Numbered from the stretch's first letter, positions 16,509 to 26,733 are shown. The stretch: DNA of 64,000 bases from Flavobacterium tiangeerense (GCF_007830355.1 NZ_VLKO01000003.1:299380-363379), one strand, 5' to 3'. Notes: generated by a model not told the origin, from the letters alone. A program made the numbers and translations.

Positions 16509-16542
16509 ATAAAACCCAACAACTTTCGTTATTGGGTTTTAT
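16509..16542 (+). terminator. Hairpin after pfkB
   Basis: AAAACCCAA (16511-16519) pairs with TTGGGTTTT (16532-16540), 12-nt loop, short T tract. The 167 bp that follow up to the next gene show nothing further. Confidence 0.6.
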
Positions 16543-16709
16543 AAGAAATCAGTAGGATGGTGTTTTTATAAATACAACTTCATCTACTAGCGCTAATTTA
16601 TAGCTTACAAAGGGTTTTGGTCAATGGTGTTCCATCATTTTTGTATAATAGGAATGTGAAATAAAGATCTCTTATTTGATCAAAACACTACTTCTTTCAA
16701 AGCATAAAT

Positions 16710-17468
16710 TTATTTAAACAAACTAATGTTAGTGATGTAGGATATTCTTACGGTTGGATTACTTTCTTGTAACGTATTGGTGTAATTCCAAATGTTTTGA
16801 TGGATATAGCTCAGTTGAATTTGTTGGTTTTTATCAATATTATAGCCTAAACCTCCAATAATTCTATTTTGATTAAAAAAAGTTTTTCCAGCATTGGAAC
16901 CAATATTGAAAAAAGCTTCATCGCCTAGAATCCCGAATAATTTTACTTTGTCCTCTTTCTTAGTTAAAGTATAATTCATCAAGAACATATATCTCAATCT
17001 GTTTCTATACTCGTAATGATCAATTGAATACTCTGTGCCATTTTTTACTGCAATTCCAACAAATCTATTTTCATCTCTTAAACGATGCGTGAATTTAAAT
17101 TTCCCATTCGAGTGAACAAACGTTCCTTGAATCCAAACATGATCTTCAGGAATATCTGTTTTGTTTAAAGCAGGGCTTCCATACACATAGGTGTTGTAGT
17201 GTGAATAACCAATGCTACCATTGAATTTTTTAGTAAACTGATAATCAAGAGATGGCCTCACAAAATATTGTTGCTTTTCTGAAACCCCGTTGGCATATCG
17301 CATAGTGGCTTCTAATGTAAACGATAACTTTTGGCTTAACATGTTTTTCCCAACATAATGAAACCAAACATCGTTATTACTTGTTTTTACCTGTGCGCTT
17401 GAACTATTTGGCAAAAGAATTCCTAGTAGCCCAACGAGAGCTACTAAGAAATGACTATATTTTTTCAT
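16710..17468 (-). CDS. DUF2490 outer-membrane protein
   Basis: 252 residues with a signal peptide (cut near NSSSAQV) and a beta-barrel pattern of alternating hydrophobic residues (YFVRPSLDYQFTKKFNGSIGYSH and later strands). It ends in FK preceded by TNISL. It resembles DUF2490 proteins of the outer membrane. It is the last gene of the carbon-uptake operon, only 3 nt from the SulP gene. It may be a porin-like partner letting inorganic carbon or an anion across the outer membrane, but this is inferred from position alone. Confidence 0.72.
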   Translation of the reverse strand: MKKYSHFLVALVGLLGILLPNSSSAQVKTSNNDVWFHYVGKNMLSQKLSFTLEATMRYANGVSEKQQYFVRPSLDYQFTKKFNGSIGYSHYNTYVYGSPALNKTDIPEDHVWIQGTFVHSNGKFKFTHRLRDENRFVGIAVKNGTEYSIDHYEYRNRLRYMFLMNYTLTKKEDKVKLFGILGDEAFFNIGSNAGKTFFNQNRIIGGLGYNIDKNQQIQLSYIHQNIWNYTNTLQESNPTVRISYITNISLFK

Positions 17469-17471
17469 TTG

Positions 17472-19079
17472 TTAATTTATAAAATTTAAATTTTTTCTGG
17501 AAGATTTTGGGTGAGCAGAAAAAGCAGTATGATTTTCTAATCCTACAATGGTTACTTTTCCTCCATTCGATTCATAATCATGAACAAAATGTTCTAAGTT
17601 TTCCATAACAGAATTGTCTACAAGCTTAGTATTTTTCAAGTCGATAGTAACATTAAATCCATATGGAATTTCTTCTAATTTTCTTTTAATTCCTAAGAAA
17701 TTAGTAAAAATTGCAGCTTTACTAATCGTTACTAAATAGTCATTTCCTTCGAAAGCTACTTCAGTTGGTGCTTTGAAAAATGATGAAATTGGAGTTCCGT
17801 GTAATAAGTGAATAATCATGTTTAAAACCATACCGGCAGCAATACCCACTAATAAATCTTCAAACAAAGTAAAGAAAATAGTCACTAAAAATATAGCTAA
17901 TTGTTCTTTTCCTATTTCAAATGTATGAATGAATTCTTTTGGATGTGCTAATTTTATTCCAACAGTAACTAACATCGCTGCTAATGCGGCATTCGGAATC
18001 ATTTCTAATAATGGTGAAGCGACTAATAAAAATGCTAAAATGAAAAAACCATGAAAGAAATTCGCCCAACGTGTTTTTCCACCATTGTTTACATTTGAAG
18101 AACTACGTGCTACTTCAGCAATCATTGGTAAACCACCTAAAAATGCAGCAAAAACATTTCCTATTCCAACCGCAATTAAATCTTTATTGGTATTCGATTT
18201 TCTTTTGAATGGATCCGTTAAATCAATTGCTTTTACAGTTAATAAACTTTCTAGGGTTCCAACCAAAGCAAACATAATCACGAATTTGATAAAAGTTCCT
18301 GTTTGCGAAATACCAGCAAAACTAGCATTGAAATTAATGTTGTCTACTAAATTTCCAATTTTCACCAAAGAATAAGCGGGTTCAGTATGTGCGAAATCCA
18401 TATATAACTCTGCTGGAATAGCAAACAATAAAACTACAAGCGGTGCTGGAAACATTTTGATGTACTTGTTTTTGATGTATGGCCAGCCTAACATAATGGA
18501 TAAACTTACCACGCCAATAATAGTCGCTTTATAGTCTAAATTCATAATGAAATTCGGAATATTAGCTAGTAATTCCAATGGACCTTTTCCTTTTGCAAGT
18601 GTTGGATTATCGTTTAATAGTACTGGAATTTGTTTAGCAATAATAATGATTCCAATGGCGGCTAACATACCATGAATGGCTGAAAGCGGGAAAAAATCGG
18701 CAAGTTTTCCAAGTTTTAAAACGCCAAATAAAATTTGAACTAAACCAGCAATAACCATTGCGCCTAAGGCTAATTTCCAACCTAAAACATTATCACCATG
18801 ACCAAATTCTGCTACTGCTCCGGCTACAATTACAATTAATCCTGCTGCTGGTCCTTTTATTGTTAATCGTGAACCTGAAATTAAGCTCACCAACAAACCA
18901 CCGATAATAGCGGTAATTAAACCCATAATAGGCGGAAAATCGGAGGCTTTTGCAATTCCTAAACTTAAAGGAAGCGCTAATAAAAACACAATAAAACCAG
19001 AAATAGCATCTGCTGAGAAATTTTCTTTTAATCCTGCAATTCCGTCTGCAGGGATATATTTTTTAACTTTTGAGTTCAT
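17472..19079 (-). CDS. SulP-family anion transporter (possible bicarbonate uptake)
   Basis: Inner-membrane transporter of 535 residues with the SLC26/SulP fold. The N-terminal sulfate-transporter signature region is seen in AISGFIVFLLALPLSLGIA and GPAAGLIVIVAGAV; about 10-14 hydrophobic segments follow. The C-terminal about 110 residues form a STAS-like domain (LVTISKAAIFTNFLGIK, VTIDLKNTKLVDNSVME). SulP proteins carry sulfate, bicarbonate or other anions. The location directly after DabA-DabB favours bicarbonate, as for BicA-type members, though sulfate remains possible. It is the fourth gene of the operon, 19 nt after dabB. Confidence 0.85.
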   Translation of the reverse strand: MNSKVKKYIPADGIAGLKENFSADAISGFIVFLLALPLSLGIAKASDFPPIMGLITAIIGGLLVSLISGSRLTIKGPAAGLIVIVAGAVAEFGHGDNVLGWKLALGAMVIAGLVQILFGVLKLGKLADFFPLSAIHGMLAAIGIIIIAKQIPVLLNDNPTLAKGKGPLELLANIPNFIMNLDYKATIIGVVSLSIMLGWPYIKNKYIKMFPAPLVVLLFAIPAELYMDFAHTEPAYSLVKIGNLVDNINFNASFAGISQTGTFIKFVIMFALVGTLESLLTVKAIDLTDPFKRKSNTNKDLIAVGIGNVFAAFLGGLPMIAEVARSSSNVNNGGKTRWANFFHGFFILAFLLVASPLLEMIPNAALAAMLVTVGIKLAHPKEFIHTFEIGKEQLAIFLVTIFFTLFEDLLVGIAAGMVLNMIIHLLHGTPISSFFKAPTEVAFEGNDYLVTISKAAIFTNFLGIKRKLEEIPYGFNVTIDLKNTKLVDNSVMENLEHFVHDYESNGGKVTIVGLENHTAFSAHPKSSRKNLNFIN

Positions 19080-19098
19080 ATTTTTTAAATATTTTTAA

Positions 19099-20970
19099 TT
19101 ATGATGATTTATAAGGTAATTCGTGATAGGTCTTAATGTGTGTTCCTAAGAAAAGTCTAGTGTAAATTCTAACGCCGGCTATTCCAGAAACCACAAAACT
19201 AGTGGCTAATAAAAAAGCTAGTACAACTTGGTGACTTTCAATATGGCTAAACAATAAATCTTCGCCAATAAAGGTGGAAGTAATTGGAAAACCTGTAACG
19301 CCAAGTGCTGCTAATAAGAAAAAGAAAGCAAATTTTGGATGTTCATATACGTGTCCAGAATGTTGACTTAATAAAATTCTCTTTTCCATTGTTTTTAATT
19401 TCAATAAAGCGATGTAACCAATAGTTCCCGCTATTACAATTCCTATGATATATAAGGATATTTCGTAATAACTTACTTTTTCGTTAAACAAAATGGCTAA
19501 CACAATCCAGAAATGGTTAAAAACAATTAATAACCAAGCAACAAACGGACTTTTTCTTTCTGAAAAGGCTTTGAAAACGAATACCAATCCGATAGTAGCG
19601 AAAACTTCAGGTAAATAATTAGTCACATAACTTGGAATTGAATTCTTGAAATACAAAGTGATGCTTCCAACTAAATACGTGCTCAAAAACAAGAAGAATA
19701 GTTTTCTTAGGTTTAAGAAGTTTAACTTATTACCAATTGTGTTTAATGGATTCCAAAGGAAAATTCTAATGATTTTTTCCAAGTGAAATTCGTTTAAACT
19801 CAAAACATATAAAGCATTTTCTAATTTTTTAGGAATGATGCTTTTACGTATTTGTTTTGGTACGAAATTGTAAAATTGTTCTCGGATTAAATAACTTACC
19901 ACAGATGGTGAAACCAATAATTGATAGGTTCTTAAAAACGCATTTCCAGCAATATGAAATAAAGCTAATGTTTCGAATCCCAAAGCTATTTCAATAAATA
20001 TCAATCCAATTTGTGAAATCGAGCTATAAGCAATTTGACTTTTTACAGACGATTGTACTCTAGCAATTAAAGTGGTAACGATACTTGTGGTTAATCCCAT
20101 TACGCCGATGGCAATTCGCATAGACGTTTGGTGTTCCCAAAAAGGCATCGTACGTAACATTAAAAAAGCACCTAGATGCACCGAAAGCGAACCATAAAAG
20201 ATAGCACTTGATGGAGTAGGACCTTCCATTGCTCTTGGTAACCAAGAAGAAAATGGTACTTGAGCCGATTTCACTGCTGCTGCACACGCCAAACATAAGG
20301 CAATAAACGAACCAATTAAGGTGTGATTTTGCAAATGTTCGTTGACCAATTCGTAATTGTGTAGTCGGATAAAAGTGATGTTTTCATGAAACAAATGATG
20401 ACTTGCCCACATTGCTAAAATAATTCCAACGTCACCAATTCTATAGATTGAAAATACTCGGAAAGCATTTTTTACAGGTAAATAACGTTCTCTGTAAAAA
20501 CCAATAAGTAAAAATGATGAAATTCCGATAATTTCCCAACCGATAAATAAAGTTTCAAAATTCCCTGATAAAATGGCTAAATTATATCCAAAAAAGAAGA
20601 ATAAAACCGTGATAAAAAAGCGTTTGTATCCTTTTTCTCGATGTAAATAATAGCGACTATATGTTGTTATCATTGAGGTTAATAAAGCACCAATGAATAA
20701 ATACACCGCAGTTACTTTGTCGAAATAAAAATCGATAAAGAAGTCGTAGTCATTTGTTTTGACTAACGATACTTCGAATAAATTCAAATCTTTGCTGCCG
20801 TTAAATATCCAATAGAAAATAAAAACACACAACACTAACAACTGCGCAAAAACCGTTGTAAATGCCGTCCAAGATAGCCAAGACTCTTTCTTTTCTGGAA
20901 TGAAAAAACTAATCAAAAATCCTACAATAGGAATAATGATAAATACTAATAAAAATTCATTTGTCATCAT
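19099..20970 (-). CDS. dabB: DabB: membrane subunit of the inorganic carbon pump
   Basis: Integral membrane protein of 623 residues related to the proton-pumping antiporter subunit NuoL of complex I: long series of hydrophobic helices and the GWEIIGISSFLLIGFY and VKSAQVPFSSWLPRAMEGPTPSSA motifs of that family. Placed 1 nt after the DUF2309 gene, it is the DabB partner, expected to couple the ion gradient to the hydration of CO2. Known DabB proteins are shorter (about 500); this one is longer at its C-terminal end. A plain NuoL of complex I is excluded, since no other nuo genes are present. Confidence 0.88.
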   Translation of the reverse strand: MMTNEFLLVFIIIPIVGFLISFFIPEKKESWLSWTAFTTVFAQLLVLCVFIFYWIFNGSKDLNLFEVSLVKTNDYDFFIDFYFDKVTAVYLFIGALLTSMITTYSRYYLHREKGYKRFFITVLFFFFGYNLAILSGNFETLFIGWEIIGISSFLLIGFYRERYLPVKNAFRVFSIYRIGDVGIILAMWASHHLFHENITFIRLHNYELVNEHLQNHTLIGSFIALCLACAAAVKSAQVPFSSWLPRAMEGPTPSSAIFYGSLSVHLGAFLMLRTMPFWEHQTSMRIAIGVMGLTTSIVTTLIARVQSSVKSQIAYSSISQIGLIFIEIALGFETLALFHIAGNAFLRTYQLLVSPSVVSYLIREQFYNFVPKQIRKSIIPKKLENALYVLSLNEFHLEKIIRIFLWNPLNTIGNKLNFLNLRKLFFLFLSTYLVGSITLYFKNSIPSYVTNYLPEVFATIGLVFVFKAFSERKSPFVAWLLIVFNHFWIVLAILFNEKVSYYEISLYIIGIVIAGTIGYIALLKLKTMEKRILLSQHSGHVYEHPKFAFFFLLAALGVTGFPITSTFIGEDLLFSHIESHQVVLAFLLATSFVVSGIAGVRIYTRLFLGTHIKTYHELPYKSS

Positions 20971-20971
20971 C

Positions 20972-23464
20972 TTATTTTAGTAGCGTTATGTTTAAATTTT
21001 CCGAACTCGTTATCGCATATTCCAAAGAATTATCGATAGTTTGTATATTAAAAGAAGCGGGTTGGTAAATTTCAAATTCACCATTTACAAAACGATATAG
21101 TGTTTTAGTTTCTGGATGCAAGGCAACCAAATTCACCCAATTATTGATAAACCATTCATAGGTTGCGGGAACTTTTGTTATGGCATATTTTACAATTTCA
21201 GGAAAATGTTCTACTACAATTAACAAGCGTAATGGATCGTGAACTTCAATCATTTGACTAGGTAAACCTGGTCGTAAATCGCCGTCAATTCCATTCGCAA
21301 CTCCAATTAATCCCATTACATTATGAGGTAATTTGGAGCCCGCACCGAGTTTATGATTGTCAACTCTTGAGAAATAATATTCTAAATTAATTCCACCACC
21401 AACAGGAGCTACGGCATTTAAAATTCCAGCTAAATAGTCGCCTTTTGGATCTACTTCATAATCAAATGAATTCATAAACGAACGTCTGTCTAAAAACACA
21501 TGGTCCGATACACTTCTTCTTCCTACAATACACATGGCATTTGTAGCATGATTTAATTCAGGTCGAGGTTCAAATAATGAAACCGAACGATTTTTTATTT
21601 TCTCGTGTACTTTTGAAATGCTTTCGTTAGAATTAATGGTATCAAACCTTCTAGAGCGTTCTTTGGCATTATTGGCTAAGGCATTTGTGAACGTTTTGCT
21701 GTTTTCTTTATGTGAAAAAGTATTTACTACAGAAAGTAATTCTTCATCGTAAAAAACAATTTCGTCTCTAGTTGTATCGTGTAATGCGGGTAAAAACTGT
21801 GTGTCGGTAGGAATAACAATACCTCTTTCAGCCAAAATTTCACGAACTTTTACATGATTAGCAGCGAAGCTTAATACTTTCGCGTTCACGCTACTTGGTC
21901 TTCCGCTACATGCACCACAATCGTAACCAGCAAAATGAGTATTGTTCACGCTAGTAGCGCCGTGGCCTACTACATAAACTATTGGAGCAAAATTTTCTAC
22001 CAAACCAATAGTCTTTAAAATACCTTCCACACGATTTGCCATTTCTTCAATAGAAAATCCTACTTGTAAACCGTCTATTTTTTCTTCTGGATTGGTGTTT
22101 TCTATTACTAATTTCGACTTTTTATTCAAATGTTTGAAGGAAGCCGAAGTGGCAGGAGACATGCTTGGTTTAAAAATATTTAAAAACAATTTAAACGCTG
22201 AGGTATACCCTAATGTTTGAGAAATAAGCCAACCAAATACCAAGGAATGCGATTTTTTATGGTAATGATAATCTTTAGGGCTTTTCTTTTTTCTTGGCAA
22301 CTCTTTTATTAGAAATTGTGGTGTAACAGGTGCTGGACATAATTTGGTAAAGAACTTTCCATTTACAGGTTGATAGAAAAATTCGAAATTAAAAAATGCC
22401 GCAACCCCAAAAGTTTTTACACTTGGTTCTAAAGCTTCAATATGTCTTCTAAACGAACATTCTCTATCGTCCATACAAAAGAAAGCTTGAAATTTTGTGT
22501 TTTCTTCTGAGGCTTTTACACTTGTTTTATGTTGCAAACCGGTTAAGGCTTGGTTGTAAAAGGTCCATTCAAAAGCTTCTTGCCAAATAGAAAGTACTTC
22601 AAAATATTCTGAATAAGCCGATTGAGAAAACAAGTTTTCGGCTTCAAAAGTGATTTTGGTAATTAAAGGCTCCCAGTTTTCTCCAAATTTTTTATCTAAT
22701 GCGTCAATTTCTAAAAGCAACTCAAAAGTAACTAGTTCTTTTAAAGTTATTTTTCTTGCATCTAATAACGAAGTGGGATTGCTTTCTAAGGTGGCAATCA
22801 TACCGCTCCATCCAGGATGAGAAAATTGTTGATCAAAGAGATAATTTTCAAAATACAAACCTTCTCCAACTAAAATTTGAAGTAATTTATAAATTGAAGT
22901 GTCTTCTTTTAGTAGCTTTTTGGCTCTTGCCGTTGAAAAGATACTAAAAACACCATTTTTATCTAATTCTTTTATAGAAGCTAAAAACCCGTCCTGATGA
23001 ACAGGAAATGCCCAAACAGAAATGCCTTGATCTAAATAACTGCATAAGATTCTAAAAAGAATACCGTGAGTAGATTTGTCTAAGTTTATGGCATATTTCT
23101 CTTTCCATAGACTTCTAAGTTTTCCAATTTTAGGATAAATGGCTTCGTCGTAATTTTTATGCAGAACATTTTCTTTCCAAGATGAAAAGTTATCTTCTCC
23201 TTTTTTCTGATAAATAATTTTATCTAGAATTGCCTCATTTATTTGGTTGTTTTTTAACTTGTTTCTAAAATCAGAAAGCGGTAAAAACGTTTTATAACCA
23301 AATATTTCAGATGATTCTTGTAAGGCTGTAAAGAAGTCTTTATCCTGAAAAGCATGTAATGTATTGTGATGCACAAAGTCTTTCAACGGATTTTGTGCAG
23401 GTAGAAAATGCGAGAGTTTGTGAAGAGTTGCCTCTTCCACAAATCGCAATGAAGTTAAATTCAT
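20972..23464 (-). CDS. dabA: DabA: carbonic-anhydrase-like subunit of the DAB carbon pump (DUF2309)
   Basis: 830 residues, DUF2309. In the characterised DAB2 system of Halothiobacillus neapolitanus a zinc site like that of beta-carbonic anhydrases is made by Cys, Asp, His and Cys. The same set is visible here: C330 and D332 in FFCMDDREC, H501 in VVGHGAT and C516 in AGYDCGACSG. The spacings agree with that protein. DabA works at the cytoplasmic face with DabB to trap CO2 as bicarbonate. In this heterotroph it likely supplies carboxylation reactions. It is followed without a gap by dabB. ATG at 23464 begins MNLTSLRFVEEATLHKLSHFL. Confidence 0.92.
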   Translation of the reverse strand: MNLTSLRFVEEATLHKLSHFLPAQNPLKDFVHHNTLHAFQDKDFFTALQESSEIFGYKTFLPLSDFRNKLKNNQINEAILDKIIYQKKGEDNFSSWKENVLHKNYDEAIYPKIGKLRSLWKEKYAINLDKSTHGILFRILCSYLDQGISVWAFPVHQDGFLASIKELDKNGVFSIFSTARAKKLLKEDTSIYKLLQILVGEGLYFENYLFDQQFSHPGWSGMIATLESNPTSLLDARKITLKELVTFELLLEIDALDKKFGENWEPLITKITFEAENLFSQSAYSEYFEVLSIWQEAFEWTFYNQALTGLQHKTSVKASEENTKFQAFFCMDDRECSFRRHIEALEPSVKTFGVAAFFNFEFFYQPVNGKFFTKLCPAPVTPQFLIKELPRKKKSPKDYHYHKKSHSLVFGWLISQTLGYTSAFKLFLNIFKPSMSPATSASFKHLNKKSKLVIENTNPEEKIDGLQVGFSIEEMANRVEGILKTIGLVENFAPIVYVVGHGATSVNNTHFAGYDCGACSGRPSSVNAKVLSFAANHVKVREILAERGIVIPTDTQFLPALHDTTRDEIVFYDEELLSVVNTFSHKENSKTFTNALANNAKERSRRFDTINSNESISKVHEKIKNRSVSLFEPRPELNHATNAMCIVGRRSVSDHVFLDRRSFMNSFDYEVDPKGDYLAGILNAVAPVGGGINLEYYFSRVDNHKLGAGSKLPHNVMGLIGVANGIDGDLRPGLPSQMIEVHDPLRLLIVVEHFPEIVKYAITKVPATYEWFINNWVNLVALHPETKTLYRFVNGEFEIYQPASFNIQTIDNSLEYAITSSENLNITLLK

Positions 23465-23530
23465 TATATTCTAAATTAAGTTAATAACAATAATGTTTTG
23501 CTTGTATAGCAAACAGTTATGAATATTGTA

Positions 23531-23899
23531 TTAACTTAAATTAAGCTTCCAGTTACAGAAAAGATCGTATAAAGGAATACTTTTTTGTAGAATACAAAAA
23601 AGTGTTTTATTGTAGATTTTTTGATTTTTGGAATATGAAAATAAACCAAAATTTGAACTTATCGAATTGGTATATTTTTCTAAGTCATCACCAAATTCGA
23701 CATCTTCTTCAATGTCAAAACTGATAAATTCAAAATCATTTTCAATTTCATTTAGATCAGAAAAACTGTATGATTTTGCGTGCTCAACTTTATAATTCTT
23801 AAAATTATTACTGACTTTATTTGTATTATTTCCATACGCCAAATTCCCACATGCAAAGTATGTGAGAATTGTGAGTAGGAATAATAATTTTTTAGTCAT
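23531..23899 (-). CDS. Small exported protein of unknown function, first gene of the dab operon
   Basis: 122 residues with a signal peptide (MTKKLLFLLTILTYFACGNLAYG); the mature part is acidic (EDVEFGDDLEK) and ends with two Cys (C107, C116) near the tail. No family is recognised. It sits 66 nt before dabA in the same direction and is probably co-transcribed. On the minus strand TAGTTTTG (23927 to 23920) is a good -7 box 21 nt upstream of its ATG, which suggests that the operon starts here, although no -33 TTG is found. Confidence 0.6.
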   Translation of the reverse strand: MTKKLLFLLTILTYFACGNLAYGNNTNKVSNNFKNYKVEHAKSYSFSDLNEIENDFEFISFDIEEDVEFGDDLEKYTNSISSNFGLFSYSKNQKIYNKTLFCILQKSIPLYDLFCNWKLNLS

Positions 23900-23961
23900 T
23901 GTAATAAGTAGTCGTCAGGCAAAACTATTAAAAAAAAAATTAAAAGAGTATGATTATATTT

Positions 23962-25758
23962 TTAATCATTCAACTTTAATACGGCCATAAACGCTTCTTG
24001 AGGAATTTCAACATTCCCTACCAATCGCATTCTCTTTTTACCTTTTTTCTGTTTTTCTAATAATTTACGTTTACGAGAAATATCTCCTCCGTAACATTTT
24101 GCTGTAACGTCTTTACGCAATGCTTTGATCGTTTCACGTGCAATGATTTTAGCGCCAATGGCCGCTTGAATTGGAATATCAAATTGCTGTCTCGGAATCA
24201 ATTCACGCAATTTCTCACACATTTTTTTACCGATGTTGTAGGCATTACTCTCGTGAATCAAAGCAGACAAAGCATCTACAGATTGCGAGTTCAATAATAC
24301 ATCAAGTCTAACTAATTTCGAAGTACGCATTCCTATTGGAGAGTAGTCAAATGAGGCATACCCTTTAGAAACCGTTTTCAATCTATCGTAAAAGTCAAAT
24401 ACAATCTCGGCTAGTGGCATGTCAAAATTCAATTCAACACGCTCTGTTGTCAAGTAAGTTTGATTGGTAATGACACCACGTTTTTCAATACATAAACTCA
24501 TTACGTTCCCTACAAAATCAGCTTTAGTGATGATTGTTGCTTTGATAAAAGGCTCCTCTACACGGTCTAAACGTGAAGGTTCCGGTAAATCAGATGGGTT
24601 GTTAATGATAAACGGTGTCTCCGGATCTTTTTTGGTATACGCCAAATACGAAACGTTAGGAACCGTGGTAATTACAGTCATGTCAAACTCGCGCTCCAAT
24701 CGTTCTTGGATAATTTCCATGTGCAACATTCCTAAGAATCCGCATCGGAAACCAAATCCTAAAGCCGCTGAACTCTCAGGCAAAAATACAAGCGAAGCAT
24801 CGTTCAATTGTAGTTTTTCCATTGAGGCACGCAAATCTTCATAATCCTCTGTATCAACAGGGTAAATACCGGCAAAAACCATTGGTTTTACATCCTCAAA
24901 ACCCGTAATCATATTCGTTGTTGGCGTTTTTGCATCCGTAAGTGTATCACCTACTTTTACTTCTTTCGCCTCTTTAATTCCAGAAATTAAGTATCCAACA
25001 TCTCCAGCTGAAATCACTTGTTTTGGCACTTGATTGAGTTTCAAAGTACCTATTTCATCAGCAAAATATTCATTGCCAGTAGCCATGAATTTAATTTTTT
25101 GCCCTTTCTTAATTTCACCATTTACTACTCTAAAAATAACCTCAATACCTCTAAACGGGTTGTAATGAGAGTCAAAAATCAAAGCTTGCAAAGGCTCGTG
25201 TACATTTCCTTTTGGAGCAGGAATTTTTTCAATAATTGCTGCTAATATATTTTCGACACCAAAACCAGTTTTTCCAGAAGCGTGAATAATATCCTCTAGG
25301 TCGCAACCCAACAAGTCAATAATATCATCGCTTACCTCTTCAGGGTTGGCGCTTGGTAAATCTACTTTGTTTAAAACGGGAATAATTTCCAAGTCGTTTT
25401 CTAAAGCTAGGTATAAATTTGAGATCGTTTGTGCCTGAATACTCTGCGCTGCATCCACAATCAAAAGCGCACCTTCGCAAGCCGCAATGGATCGGGAAAC
25501 TTCATACGAAAAATCAACGTGTCCCGGAGTGTCAATTAAATTCAAGATGTATTCCTCACCCTTGTAGGTGTACTCCATCTGAATGGCGTGACTTTTAATA
25601 GTAATACCACGTTCACGTTCCAAGTCCATATTGTCAAGCAATTGCGCCTTTTCTTCACGAGCAGTTACAGTTTGTGTAGCACCTAGTAAACGGTCTGCAA
25701 GTGTACTTTTCCCGTGATCAATATGTGCAATAATGCAAAAATTCCTTATGTGTTTCAT
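23962..25758 (-). CDS. lepA: Elongation factor 4 (back-translocating GTPase)
   Basis: 598-residue cytoplasmic GTPase that rescues or remodels stalled ribosomes; usual length. G1 loop AHIDHGKST (residues 10-18), G2/G3 RGITI and DTPGH, G4 NKVD, then EF-G-like domains and the LepA-specific C-terminal domain that ends [22 protein letters not shown]. All elements are intact. It lies upstream of the dab operon on the same strand but is separated from it by a probable promoter. Confidence 0.97.
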   Translation of the reverse strand: MKHIRNFCIIAHIDHGKSTLADRLLGATQTVTAREEKAQLLDNMDLERERGITIKSHAIQMEYTYKGEEYILNLIDTPGHVDFSYEVSRSIAACEGALLIVDAAQSIQAQTISNLYLALENDLEIIPVLNKVDLPSANPEEVSDDIIDLLGCDLEDIIHASGKTGFGVENILAAIIEKIPAPKGNVHEPLQALIFDSHYNPFRGIEVIFRVVNGEIKKGQKIKFMATGNEYFADEIGTLKLNQVPKQVISAGDVGYLISGIKEAKEVKVGDTLTDAKTPTTNMITGFEDVKPMVFAGIYPVDTEDYEDLRASMEKLQLNDASLVFLPESSAALGFGFRCGFLGMLHMEIIQERLEREFDMTVITTVPNVSYLAYTKKDPETPFIINNPSDLPEPSRLDRVEEPFIKATIITKADFVGNVMSLCIEKRGVITNQTYLTTERVELNFDMPLAEIVFDFYDRLKTVSKGYASFDYSPIGMRTSKLVRLDVLLNSQSVDALSALIHESNAYNIGKKMCEKLRELIPRQQFDIPIQAAIGAKIIARETIKALRKDVTAKCYGGDISRKRKLLEKQKKGKKRMRLVGNVEIPQEAFMAVLKLND

Positions 25759-25792
25759 TTTCAGTAAATATCAATAAATTTGCTTGTCAACT

Positions 25793-25907
25793 TGTGGGCG
25801 TGCCGGCAGAAAAAGCCGTCGGGCTATGCGCTATATCTTTTGTGAAGTCCCGATAGCAATCGGGACTTCACAAAAGGATGCCACTGCTATCCCTCACGCA
25901 AAACCCC
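25793..25907. repeat. Intergenic repeat, family A, copy 1
   Basis: A GC-rich island in AT-rich DNA between lepA and the next gene. Its centre is a perfect 17-bp stem (25838-25854 with 25859-25875), with loop AGCA. The flanks are TATAT on the left and GGATGCCACTGCTATCC on the right, shared with the copies at 32589-32682 and 44986-45087, while the stem sequence differs. See the findings. Confidence 0.7.
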
Positions 25908-26031
25908 ACTAAGAGTCAATTAATTTGCAAATATAGTCTAAAAGTTTTTCATGAGAGATTCAACAATGCCTAATGTTACTGCAATTGAAATTTAATTTTT
26001 TAGCAGTTCTCTTTTAGGGTCTTTCTTATTG

Positions 26032-26039
26032 TATTTTTG
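26032..26039 (+). promoter_or_regulatory. -7 box upstream of the PNPOx-like gene
   Basis: TATTTTTG, an exact TAnnTTTG. It overlaps an in-frame TTG (26029) that could otherwise be taken as the start, which argues for the ATG at 26095. Confidence 0.45.
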
Positions 26040-26094
26040 CTCGTATTTACAAGAGCATCTTGCAGTTACATTTGAACTTTTACACCAACTATTT

Positions 26095-26733
26095 ATGCCA
26101 ACTTCAGCACAAGATTCTATTATCATAAACGACACTTCTTACAACTTACAAGAACTAGAAACCCTAGCTTGGAAAAAATTAGTCAACGGTTCAGTCAAGA
26201 AAAAAAACGGTTTCCGAACCATGTGCGTTGGTACCATAAATGAAAACAACACCGCCGCTTTACGAATTGTAGTAAACAGAAAAGTTGACGAGGTAAACAA
26301 AACCATCTACTTCCACACGGACAATCGCTCCCGAAAATGTTATGATTTACTAAAAGACAATCGCATTTCACTCTTGTTTTACGATGCGCGCCAACGGGTT
26401 CAAATTGTAGTGAAAGCGCATGCCACTTTACACACTAATGATGCTTTATCAAATGATCGTTGGAAGGCAACCAGTCCGCAAGCCCGTCTGGGTTATATGA
26501 CATTGGAACCACCCAACACAAAATCAGACCACCCAACCTTGGGATATGAAGAACGTTTTTCGACCCTAAAGCCCACAGATATTGAAAGCGATCTTTTTCA
26601 AGAAAATTTCACGGTTGTTGCTTGTGCCGTCTATGAACTTGAATTTTTATACCTCGACTTTACTGGCAACAGAAAAGCTAATTTCTTTTATGAAAACAGT
26701 GTTTTACAAGATAGTTTTTGGGCAGTTCCGTAG
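26095..26733 (+). CDS. Pyridoxamine 5'-phosphate oxidase-like flavoprotein
   Basis: 212 residues from the ATG at 26095 (MPTSAQDSI). An upstream TTG start at 26029 is rejected because a -7 box covers it. It has the FMN-binding split-barrel pattern of the PNPOx family (AALRIVVNRKVDE, YFHTDNRSRKCYDL, ISLLFYDARQRVQI) and the C-terminal LEFLYLDFTGNRKANF with the usual aromatic/Arg cluster. It may oxidise pyridoxamine phosphate or bind flavin for another reaction; true PdxH specificity cannot be shown. Monocistronic, convergent with the lipoprotein gene that follows. Confidence 0.78.
   Translation: MPTSAQDSIIINDTSYNLQELETLAWKKLVNGSVKKKNGFRTMCVGTINENNTAALRIVVNRKVDEVNKTIYFHTDNRSRKCYDLLKDNRISLLFYDARQRVQIVVKAHATLHTNDALSNDRWKATSPQARLGYMTLEPPNTKSDHPTLGYEERFSTLKPTDIESDLFQENFTVVACAVYELEFLYLDFTGNRKANFFYENSVLQDSFWAVP

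Noticed and set aside
20060..20296. Extra minus-strand frame of 78 codons inside dabB
   Set aside because: Out-of-frame shadow of a well-conserved NuoL-like gene.
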